From: an uncultured Flavobacteriales bacterium | Lineage (GTDB): Bacteria; Bacteroidota; Bacteroidia; Flavobacteriales_D; CAJJDF01 | Assembly: GCA_938009745.1 (NCBI GenBank) | Contig: CALLII010000029.1 | Coordinates: 1 to 40,922 of the forward strand | Direction: 5' to 3' | Length of the DNA: 40,922 nucleotides | Shown: positions 34,092-40,922 of the stretch, piece by piece | How positions within the stretch are numbered: position 1 is the stretch's first letter | How the letters are laid out: each line of letters begins with the position of its first letter | Made by a program: the position numbers and the translations under genes | The notes under the pieces: generated by a model | The model's database searches: none | What the model was told of the DNA's origin: nothing | The model's input: the letters and a program-made list of their open reading frames with translations, nothing else

Positions 34092-34859
34092 ATGAATAAC
34101 CTTATTCTTTTAGCTTCCTTTTTAATCTTTACCAATTTCGCTACTATCACTAATAGCGAAGAATCGCCTATTATTTCAGAAAATGAGATAGAAGAGATTA
34201 CTCTTGACAAAAAAATAATGGCATTTGATGCCTTTACTGAATCTTTTTATGATTGTTTAAAAGAGCCTACTTTAAATCTAAAAGTTTTTAAAATGGCGTT
34301 AAAAGGGTATTATTCTTTAAAAGAAGATGGTAAACTAGCTAATCAAAATTACTTAACAGTTATCGATTATACTAAGCCTAGTAATGAAGATCGTTTTTTC
34401 TTAATAGATATTGAAAGAAAAACTGTTATTTTCAGAAGCGTTATTGCACACGGTAAAAACTCAGGTGGTTTAAATGCTACTAAATTTTCTAATGAAAGTG
34501 AATCCCGAATGACCAGCTTAGGTTTTTACGTAACTGGAGCCATTTACAATGGAAAGTACGATTACTCTATGAAAATTCATGGGTTGGAATACTCTAACAA
34601 CAATGCATTTGAGAGAGGAGTTGTTGTTCATTCTGCAGATTACGCTACTTATGAGTTTCTGCAAGAAAACGGAAACATATTAGGAAGAAGTTATGGTTGC
34701 CCTGCCCTACCTCATGATAATTACCAAACTATTGTAGATATAATTCAAGGTGGATCTTGTTTTTTTATCTACGGAAAAGACAGAAGCTACGAGAGAAAAT
34801 CTACTTACTTAAAAACAAATAGTTTTATAGAGTCTTTTTATTCTGATTTTCCTTTATAA
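34092..34859 (+). CDS. Murein L,D-transpeptidase catalytic domain protein (YkuD_2 type)
   Basis: The track starts at GTG 33981, but I prefer ATG 34092 (residue 38): the sequence then begins MNNLILLASFLIFTNFATI, a signal peptide, giving 255 residues. The catalytic domain has IDYTKPSNEDRFFLIDIE, the HGKNSGG loop, and the active-site segment GVVVHSADYATY followed by SYGCPAL with the nucleophilic Cys. This fits the second YkuD-like family common in Bacteroidota. It probably forms or edits 3-3 peptidoglycan links. Its last 35 bp overlap the convergent L,D-transpeptidase gene. Confidence 0.85.
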   Translation: MNNLILLASFLIFTNFATITNSEESPIISENEIEEITLDKKIMAFDAFTESFYDCLKEPTLNLKVFKMALKGYYSLKEDGKLANQNYLTVIDYTKPSNEDRFFLIDIERKTVIFRSVIAHGKNSGGLNATKFSNESESRMTSLGFYVTGAIYNGKYDYSMKIHGLEYSNNNAFERGVVVHSADYATYEFLQENGNILGRSYGCPALPHDNYQTIVDIIQGGSCFFIYGKDRSYERKSTYLKTNSFIESFYSDFPL

Positions 34860-36495
34860 TATTTTCAATCTCCTTTTTAACCTTAGATTCTTTTTTATAG
34901 ATATCTCTATAAAACTTAATTTGGCCTTTACTTGTTCCTTCACAAGAGTAATATCTTAAATAAACAGGCATGTCATAAGTCAAATTTATTCTTTTTTGGA
35001 TTCCTCTTTTAGTAAAATTCGTTACCGAATCCATGGTCATTAAAGAATCTTGCCTTCCAATAATATATTGAGCTAAATCCAAAGGATTCTGAACTCTTAC
35101 ACATCCATGGCTGTAGGCTCTAATATCATTTTTAAATAAACGTTTAGAAGGAGTATCGTGAAAATAAATGCTGTATTTATTCGCAAAAATGAACTTTACT
35201 TTACCCAAAGCTGTTCCTCCGCTTCTTACTTGCGAAATTTTATAATTAAATGAGCTTTGAGTCACTTTACCCCAATCTACTTTGGATGCATCTACCACTT
35301 TTCCTGTTGATCTATCTGTAATTTTGTATCCTCTTTTTCCAGCAATACCTGAGTTACTTTGTAACTTAGGCAACACCTCTTTACTAGCAATACTATTAGG
35401 CAAATGCCAAAACGGATTCAAAATAACATAATTCATTTTTGCTGTAAACTCGGGCGTACGGTTTATCGTTTTTCCAACAACCGTCCTATATTCTCTGTGA
35501 ACCACATTATTCTCAATTATTTTTAATGAATAAGCAGGAATATTAGCATAAAACAAAGTATCTTCTGTAATTGGATTCCATTTCATTTTTTCGATTACTG
35601 TCATTACAGATAACCATCTATCATGATTTGTTCTGGATAATGCATAAGCTGTTGCTCTTCCTATTCTTCCGTCTTCTGATAATCCATTCTCTGCCTGAAA
35701 GTTTTTTAGAACCTCTACTTTTTGCTTATTGGTTGTGTCTCTGGTAGTATCTAAATATCCTTGAATCATTAAGGCTTTCCATGCATTGTCATAAGCTAAT
35801 GTAGAATCTACTTTCAATGATTCTACTTCAATTCTTTTTTTATTAATTGGTTTTTTATCAATAAATTGAGACCAAGATTTTCTTAATTCTTTAAAGGCAT
35901 AAAACTGAGGCTCAAGTGTATCTATAGCTTTATCTAGTTTATTTGTTTTAATTGAATTGGATATAATTTTAATTTCTGAATTTTTTAAAGAATCTAGCTT
36001 TAACTGATAGTAAACAGAATCTGATTGTTGATGGTTCAAGAAACCATACTTAATGTGAGTCATAAACTCAATGCAAGTTTTAGTGTATTGCCATTCACTC
36101 TTTACCAATAACTCTATATTTCCTGTGTCTTTGGCGAGCGAATCACTAAGTAGCCTCAACTCATTGAGCTCATAAAAACTACTATCCAAACCAAAAGAAT
36201 GAGCATTTGCTATTAAATCCAGAAGACTCTCAGCACTTTTATTAAGATTTAGTCCATTGCTCCATAAGCATTCTGGAGTTTTATATACTTCTTTCACTAA
36301 AGAAGACAGGGTAACCACTGTATCGGTTGGGAAATTTAAAAGCTTTGCTTGAAACTTAGAAAGGATAGTTTCTTGATTTTGAGCCATCAATTTTTCAATT
36401 GGATTCTCAACAACAATAGTTTTTGTCGTTTTATCTCCACAAGAAGAAAAAACCAACAAAACTAATACTCCAGAACATAATACTATCTTTTTCAT
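34825..36495 (-). CDS. L,D-transpeptidase, YcbB/LdtD-like lipoprotein
   Basis: This 556-residue protein has a lipoprotein-type signal (MKKIVLCSGVLVLLVFSSC, Cys about residue 19). A helical N-terminal region and a peptidoglycan-binding repeat follow (about 255-290, LKNFQAENGLSEDGRIGRATAYAL). The YkuD catalytic domain begins near residue 315, with HDTPSKRLFKNDIRAYSHGCVRVQNPLDLA carrying the Cys of SHGCVR. It resembles the large YcbB-type enzymes that make 3-3 cross-links in the periplasm. The C-terminal codons overlap, tail to tail, with the other L,D-transpeptidase gene. It lies 105 bp downstream of the pterin dehydratase gene. Confidence 0.93.
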   Translation of the reverse strand: MKKIVLCSGVLVLLVFSSCGDKTTKTIVVENPIEKLMAQNQETILSKFQAKLLNFPTDTVVTLSSLVKEVYKTPECLWSNGLNLNKSAESLLDLIANAHSFGLDSSFYELNELRLLSDSLAKDTGNIELLVKSEWQYTKTCIEFMTHIKYGFLNHQQSDSVYYQLKLDSLKNSEIKIISNSIKTNKLDKAIDTLEPQFYAFKELRKSWSQFIDKKPINKKRIEVESLKVDSTLAYDNAWKALMIQGYLDTTRDTTNKQKVEVLKNFQAENGLSEDGRIGRATAYALSRTNHDRWLSVMTVIEKMKWNPITEDTLFYANIPAYSLKIIENNVVHREYRTVVGKTINRTPEFTAKMNYVILNPFWHLPNSIASKEVLPKLQSNSGIAGKRGYKITDRSTGKVVDASKVDWGKVTQSSFNYKISQVRSGGTALGKVKFIFANKYSIYFHDTPSKRLFKNDIRAYSHGCVRVQNPLDLAQYIIGRQDSLMTMDSVTNFTKRGIQKRINLTYDMPVYLRYYSCEGTSKGQIKFYRDIYKKESKVKKEIENIIKENQNKKTL

Positions 36496-36600
36496 AAGCT
36501 TGTAAAAGAAAGGGTTAGCATGTTCCCTTTCAAATATTCCACGAAATTACATCAAAAAATTGACATTTCAATCGTTTTTATTTGAACCCAAAAATGAAGT

Positions 36601-36882
36601 TCAATCAAAATAATCTTTTACCAAATTTAGTAAAGAAATGTCTTTCTCTGTAAGTCCACCAAAATCATGGGTTGTAATTCTAATCCAAACTGTTTTGTAT
36701 ACATTTTTCCACTCTGGATGATGGTTTAGTTTATCAACCTCAACACTCAACACTTTCATTTTATTAATTGCTTCCAAAAACGAACCAAACTCATATTTTT
36801 TTTCTAAACCCTTGTTCACCAACTCCCAACTTGGGTTTTGGTCCAATAGCTCTTTAATTTCAATTTCGGTTAAGAGTTTCAT
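36601..36882 (-). CDS. 4a-hydroxytetrahydrobiopterin dehydratase (PCD/DCoH)
   Basis: This 93-residue protein matches the whole short family. The catalytic motif reads VDKLNHHPEWKNVYKTVWIRITTHDFGGLTEKD, with the two adjacent His, Pro and the later His-Asp. It dehydrates the carbinolamine formed by aromatic amino-acid hydroxylases and regenerates the pterin cofactor. No hydroxylase gene is in this window. Its ATG overlaps the stop of the M61 peptidase by 4 bp (ATGA), so it is translationally coupled to an unrelated enzyme. Confidence 0.95.
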   Translation of the reverse strand: MKLLTEIEIKELLDQNPSWELVNKGLEKKYEFGSFLEAINKMKVLSVEVDKLNHHPEWKNVYKTVWIRITTHDFGGLTEKDISLLNLVKDYFD

Positions 36883-38534
36883 TTTAAAGTTACTTTATGA
36901 GTGTAAAATTGATTCTTGTTCGGTTTATTTAAAGACGTTTTCCAAATTTTATTGTTGCGTAAATAAGTAATTTCTATTTTATCATCTTTAAAATACTCTA
37001 TCCATTTATCCGCATTCTCGTGAATAGGAATGTTGTTAATCGTTAGTAATTCATCCTCTCTGGACAATCCCGCTAAATATCCTGAAGAATCTTTTTCTAC
37101 GTGTAATACCTTAGTTTTTTCATCTTCAACAATTAACTTTAACCCATACCAATCCGAAGGGTTTTCAGAAGCTGATTTTGCTAACTTATAACCTCCAAAA
37201 TCAAAAGCTTTCTTGAGCTCACTAGTAAAATCCTTTGTTCCCCAAATATAATTATTAAAAAAAGCAGTGAAAGAATTTCCACTGTGCTTCTCAATACATG
37301 ATTTGTAATCCTCTTCGGTATAACCTATTCCTTTTTTACCAAAATTCACGTACAGGTCTTTCATAACTGTGTGTAAATTTTTCTTATGGTTGGTTGTCTC
37401 TCTCAATTTCATATCTATCATAAAAGAGACTAAACTACCCTCTACATAAATGGATGATTTACGATCTGGAACTCCCTTTTCGTAACCATCTAACCAAGTA
37501 TCGTAAGATGAATCGGCAACAGAAAGATTAAGCCTACCTCCATTTTCATAATGCCTTTTAAGATATTGATTCAATTCTACTAAGTATTGAGTTTTATCAA
37601 AAACTCCAGATTCATGTAATATTAAATCTCCCATGTAAGTGGTAACTCCCTCACATACATAACCAAGCTTAGAATAGTTTTCTTTAGTGTAGTCATAAGG
37701 ATTCATTTCGGCAGGACGAATAGTTTTTATGTTCCATGCATGATACAACTCATGCGAACTAACTCCCAGTAAATCAATGTATCTGGCTTTCATAACTTCA
37801 TAACTTGGACCAAGTACAATAATGGTGCTCGTAACATGTTCCACTCCATGATACGCTTTATGGGGATGTATGATATTGATAAAATGATATTCTTTTGCCG
37901 GAAAACCTCCAAACAATTTCATTTGATAATCGGTAAACTTTTTGAAATCAGTTATTACCTTTTTCCAATCGGGTTTGCACTCGCCATAAAACCATACAGT
38001 AAAATCTACTCCTTTGCTATCGTACGATTTACTTTGTAGAAGAGAGCTTACAACAAAAGGGGTATCAGCCAATTCGTGAAAATCATTGGTTTTTATTTTA
38101 CCTGATTTAAATGGTACACCACAAGCTATTTTTTGTCCTTTTTCTTTATGTATTTCTACTGTACATGTATCATTTATTTTCTCAGGGATATAAATGAAAC
38201 AGTTTACAGGATTTACATACAAAGTATCTTCATCTAAGTAGGTTGAACCAGCATTAAAATCTATTGAATAGTAATTATACTTAACTACAATCTCTTTTGC
38301 TTTAGCTGAATTAACAGTCCAACTGTCTTTAGTTTGTTTGCTGAATTTTAAATCTTTACCATTCTCGTCAGTTACATTAAATTGTTGAATGTTTTTAGCG
38401 AAATTACCTAATTCATACCTGCCAGGCCTCCAAGCAGGTAATTGCAAAGTTGTTTCCTTACTTGTAACTTTTGCTCTGAATTCTATATTCAAATAATGTT
38501 GTGAGCTGTTGCTTGTATCTAATTTGTAATTCAT
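36879..38534 (-). CDS. M61 family metallopeptidase with PDZ domain
   Basis: This 551-residue protein has the M61 order: an N-terminal beta domain (about 1-170, LPAWRPGRYELGNFAKNIQQF), then the thermolysin-like catalytic domain with HELYHAWNIKTIRPAEM (HExxH) and GYVCEGVTTYMGDL (downstream Glu ligand). A PDZ domain follows (about 440-535, GLSREDELLTINNIPI). The family includes glycyl aminopeptidases. No signal peptide is visible at the ATG at 38534, so it may be cytoplasmic. The next gene, PCD, overlaps its stop codon. Confidence 0.92.
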   Translation of the reverse strand: MNYKLDTSNSSQHYLNIEFRAKVTSKETTLQLPAWRPGRYELGNFAKNIQQFNVTDENGKDLKFSKQTKDSWTVNSAKAKEIVVKYNYYSIDFNAGSTYLDEDTLYVNPVNCFIYIPEKINDTCTVEIHKEKGQKIACGVPFKSGKIKTNDFHELADTPFVVSSLLQSKSYDSKGVDFTVWFYGECKPDWKKVITDFKKFTDYQMKLFGGFPAKEYHFINIIHPHKAYHGVEHVTSTIIVLGPSYEVMKARYIDLLGVSSHELYHAWNIKTIRPAEMNPYDYTKENYSKLGYVCEGVTTYMGDLILHESGVFDKTQYLVELNQYLKRHYENGGRLNLSVADSSYDTWLDGYEKGVPDRKSSIYVEGSLVSFMIDMKLRETTNHKKNLHTVMKDLYVNFGKKGIGYTEEDYKSCIEKHSGNSFTAFFNNYIWGTKDFTSELKKAFDFGGYKLAKSASENPSDWYGLKLIVEDEKTKVLHVEKDSSGYLAGLSREDELLTINNIPIHENADKWIEYFKDDKIEITYLRNNKIWKTSLNKPNKNQFYTHKVTLK

Positions 38535-38570
38535 AAAATAGTATAACTAAGTTGTGTTTAATTTATGTCA

Positions 38571-38610
38571 GTTCGAGTGTCTCAATTTTTCATTGAGATG
38601 TATCGAGAAC
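38571..38610. repeat. REP-like palindrome overlapping a stop codon
   Basis: TCTCAAT (38580-38586) pairs with ATTGAGA (38592-38598), and outer GTTC (38571-38574) pairs with GAAC (38607-38610). The GTTCGAG...TCGAGAAC outline resembles extragenic palindromes common in Flavobacteria. Its right edge reaches the TAG stop (38610-38612) of the minus-strand gene. Confidence 0.6.
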
Positions 38611-40922
38611 TAGTCATTAACTGTTCCCCCATTGGTTAGGATTACTTTTCCTTTTTTCCTTTTAAAAAAGAACAAGAATTTTTTCTCTTTAATCTTAATT
38701 CCAGCCCATTCATCTGAGCAAGCTCTAGAAATAGAACCTCCATCAATAATTAATTTAGATTTTGGTTCAAGTGTAATTTCTACTGCAGGTCCCATCACAA
38801 TATCTGAAGTAATTGTAAGTGTAACCCCTCGTTTTACATCAATATCTCTATTCACAAATTGATAGGTAGAAATCTCAGTATCCTTGGTGATTTCAGTATA
38901 GTCACTAATAGAATATAGATCTACTGAATATACACCCCTCCCATAAGTTGAGCAATATAGCTTGTATTGGCAGTAATTCATTTTTAAATCAGTTACCGTT
39001 ACATTTTCAGGAAGTTCCTTTCCATACTTTTTCCATTCTTCGTTATATCTGTCTTTGAGATATACTCCTTCATCTCCTCCACAAAATAACATTCCTTCGT
39101 CTCTTCCATCTCTTAGCAGTGTATGAATTGGAGTTACTGGTAATCCGTATGAATAATCGTACCAAGTCTCTCCTCCATCTTCGGATTTCAATACTCGATA
39201 GTATTCCCAAGATTTTGTCCAAGATTCCGGTTTAAAAAATCCAGATAAAGAGATGTAAATGATGTTATCGTCAAACGGATCTATTTCTATATCGGTTACC
39301 GTTCGGTAGCTCAACATTTCTCTTAGTGTAATTGTGTCTTTACCCCTTTTAGGAATATCAATGTATCTATCTGGATATACTTTAGCATCCGTTAAATCAA
39401 TAAACGATTGCCCACGATTTATTGTTTTCATAAGCTTAGGCGTTCCATTGTTTTTATCAATGTATTCGCCTTCTGCAACCAACATAAAATCTTGATTAGT
39501 TACACTTACAGCAATTTCACCTATCCTTTCCATTCCCTTCACTTCTACTCCATCATCTTTACGGTCTTTTATTTTTTGCAGAAATAGTCTTGGGTTATTG
39601 GCTTCTCCTCTCCTAGCCGATCCAAATAATATAGTTGAATCATCTGCAGCAAACTCTACAGGAAAATCTATGTACCATGATGTAAACGTAGAATTTGGCG
39701 AAAAATATTTTCTGAATTTACCTTGATTGGCAATTATAATATTATTCATAGATTTCATTTTGAATTGAGCATCATCACTCAAAAAATTCCCTCCACCATC
39801 ACCCCCAGAAACAAAGTTCCACTCACCTTTATAATACTCATATGAACCATTATCCTGAGTTCCAATAAGCATGGTGAAATTACTATCGAACTGAGAAATA
39901 GCCATGTTATAAACTTGCAGTGTAGGCAAGTTATATCCATTTAATGATTGGAACTTAGTTTCTTTTGGGTAATACAGAGACAAACCTCCATCATTCCCCA
40001 TCAATACTTTTTCTATTCCATTATGGGAATATACAGCCATTGACCTTACATCATCATGCTCATTTGCAGAAATATTAGCTCGAGGTGATTTCATTCTTAA
40101 TCCGTTTATACTGTCCCATTCAAAAAACTCTATAAATCCTAAGTACAATTTATCAGAATTTGTTTGGCTAAACTCCATTTCCCACTTACTAGGTTTGGCA
40201 TCTCCAGTTTCCCAACTCAATCTTATTTTTCCAGCTGGATAAAATGAATTTCCATTATTTTTTGATTTAAAGAGTTCTATTTCTTTTCCGTCATTAAAAC
40301 CAATCATCATGTTTCCATTACTAAAGCTCGACATCTTAACCATAAGGATGTGTTTGTCTTTAATGCTTTTGAATGTTGGAGTCTCCTCTAGGTTTTTCCA
40401 AGTAGAACCTTGGTTGGTACTTACCCAACAATTACCTCTTGCTCCCCATTGATGAGATGAACTAAGGAAAACCAATCCTTCAGGCGATACTTGCATATCT
40501 ACCAGATATTGAGCTCGAGTTGTTACATAAGGTTCATCTTCTTCTAACCTAAAAATCACTTTCCATGATTTTCCGTTATTTTTAGATAGAAAAACTCTTC
40601 GTTCACTTGCCACATACAAATCTCCATTGGCAGCATACACTACTTTTATTACCGTTTTCCCTTTAAATATCGAATCAAAGGAAGATACCAATTCCCAAGA
40701 ATCTCCCCAATTGGTACTTCGCAATATCCCTCCTGCATAACTATCAAACCCATATACGTAATTACCACCTCCAGCAATTATTTCGTTTTTGTTAGTAGGG
40801 TTTATCGCCATGCTTTTAATTCCCATACCAGGAATTAAGGCTACTTTATCGGTTTTGCAATTCCAAGTTTTTCCAGCATCCATAGTTTTCCAAATTCCAC
40901 TGGAATTGGTTGCCATCAAAAA
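38610..40922 (-). CDS. Sortilin/BNR-type beta-propeller protein, N-terminus outside window
   Basis: The frame is open to the right edge: codons before the track's TTG start read on as F, so I treat the gene as truncated and only the C-terminal ~770 residues are seen. Repeated BNR/VPS10-like motifs appear, such as GIWKTMDAGKTWN, GILRSTNWGDSWE, FLSKNNGKSWKV and SEDGGETWYDYSYGLP. They are typical of large secreted beta-propeller proteins of Bacteroidota. The C-terminus (VTLTITSDIVMGPAVEITLEPKSKLIIDGG) looks like a short beta-helix and does not end with a recognisable T9SS sorting domain. The gene is followed by the M61-PCD pair on the same strand; the substrate is unknown. Confidence 0.8.
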   Translation of the reverse strand, partial: FLMATNSSGIWKTMDAGKTWNCKTDKVALIPGMGIKSMAINPTNKNEIIAGGGNYVYGFDSYAGGILRSTNWGDSWELVSSFDSIFKGKTVIKVVYAANGDLYVASERRVFLSKNNGKSWKVIFRLEEDEPYVTTRAQYLVDMQVSPEGLVFLSSSHQWGARGNCWVSTNQGSTWKNLEETPTFKSIKDKHILMVKMSSFSNGNMMIGFNDGKEIELFKSKNNGNSFYPAGKIRLSWETGDAKPSKWEMEFSQTNSDKLYLGFIEFFEWDSINGLRMKSPRANISANEHDDVRSMAVYSHNGIEKVLMGNDGGLSLYYPKETKFQSLNGYNLPTLQVYNMAISQFDSNFTMLIGTQDNGSYEYYKGEWNFVSGGDGGGNFLSDDAQFKMKSMNNIIIANQGKFRKYFSPNSTFTSWYIDFPVEFAADDSTILFGSARRGEANNPRLFLQKIKDRKDDGVEVKGMERIGEIAVSVTNQDFMLVAEGEYIDKNNGTPKLMKTINRGQSFIDLTDAKVYPDRYIDIPKRGKDTITLREMLSYRTVTDIEIDPFDDNIIYISLSGFFKPESWTKSWEYYRVLKSEDGGETWYDYSYGLPVTPIHTLLRDGRDEGMLFCGGDEGVYLKDRYNEEWKKYGKELPENVTVTDLKMNYCQYKLYCSTYGRGVYSVDLYSISDYTEITKDTEISTYQFVNRDIDVKRGVTLTITSDIVMGPAVEITLEPKSKLIIDGGSISRACSDEWAGIKIKEKKFLFFFKRKKGKVILTNGGTVND

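Overview
This window reads as chromosome of a low-GC marine-type Bacteroidota, most likely order Flavobacteriales. The main clues are a T9SS type A C-terminal sorting domain, promoters of the Bacteroidota form TTTG-N19-TAnnTTTG, few Shine-Dalgarno sequences, a fused GH3/beta-lactamase lipoprotein-era exoenzyme, and the style of the small secreted proteins. Most of the window is ordinary housekeeping DNA. Accessory material is concentrated at about 15.5-16.2 kb and 22.7-31.2 kb.

Layout. 0-2.2 kb: a 5'-truncated FemAB/GNAT-like acyltransferase and a DUF457 membrane hydrolase, ending at a bidirectional terminator. 2.3-7.2 kb (minus): DUF1761 protein, LysE exporter, methyltransferase, and the potassium uptake pair trkA-trkH. 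7.3-15.4 kb (plus): cell-envelope genes, namely mrdA-rodA (elongation peptidoglycan synthase), a secreted GH3-beta-lactamase fusion, gmhA, and a fused heptose-phosphate guanylyltransferase/phosphatase. 15.45-16.2 kb: a strong promoter, a tRNA-like relic, tRNA-Arg(TCT), a terminator, a small GIY-YIG nuclease gene and a second tRNA-like relic. 16.2-22.7 kb: a T9SS-secreted protein, relA/spoT, pyrD, HMG-CoA lyase and rpmB.

22.7-25.1 kb is an accessory block placed where rpmG would normally follow rpmB. It holds a leucine-rich-repeat protein bracketed by 10-bp inverted repeats, a structured non-coding element of about 170 bp, a small TonB-C-like secreted protein and a two-TM membrane protein. 25.15-31.16 kb (minus) holds two tandem ~1000-residue secreted proteins. 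Each has a YadA-head-like 16-residue repeat array with seven DSS-marked super-repeats and a C-terminal S74 intramolecular chaperone. 31.4-33.7 kb: a Lys-rich secreted peptide, a VOC protein, pirin and msrA. 33.7-40.9 kb: two convergent, overlapping L,D-transpeptidases of different families, a pterin dehydratase coupled to an M61 peptidase, and a right-edge-truncated sortilin/BNR-type repeat protein.

The most unusual item is the tRNA/GIY-YIG locus. A tiny nuclease ORF lies between a real tRNA 3' end and a second copy of that 3' end, and its last codons and stop are made from a tRNA D-arm-like sequence. The second is the inverted-repeat-bounded cassette around the LRR gene with its neighbouring structured element. 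All calls come from reading the sequence; no database search was run.
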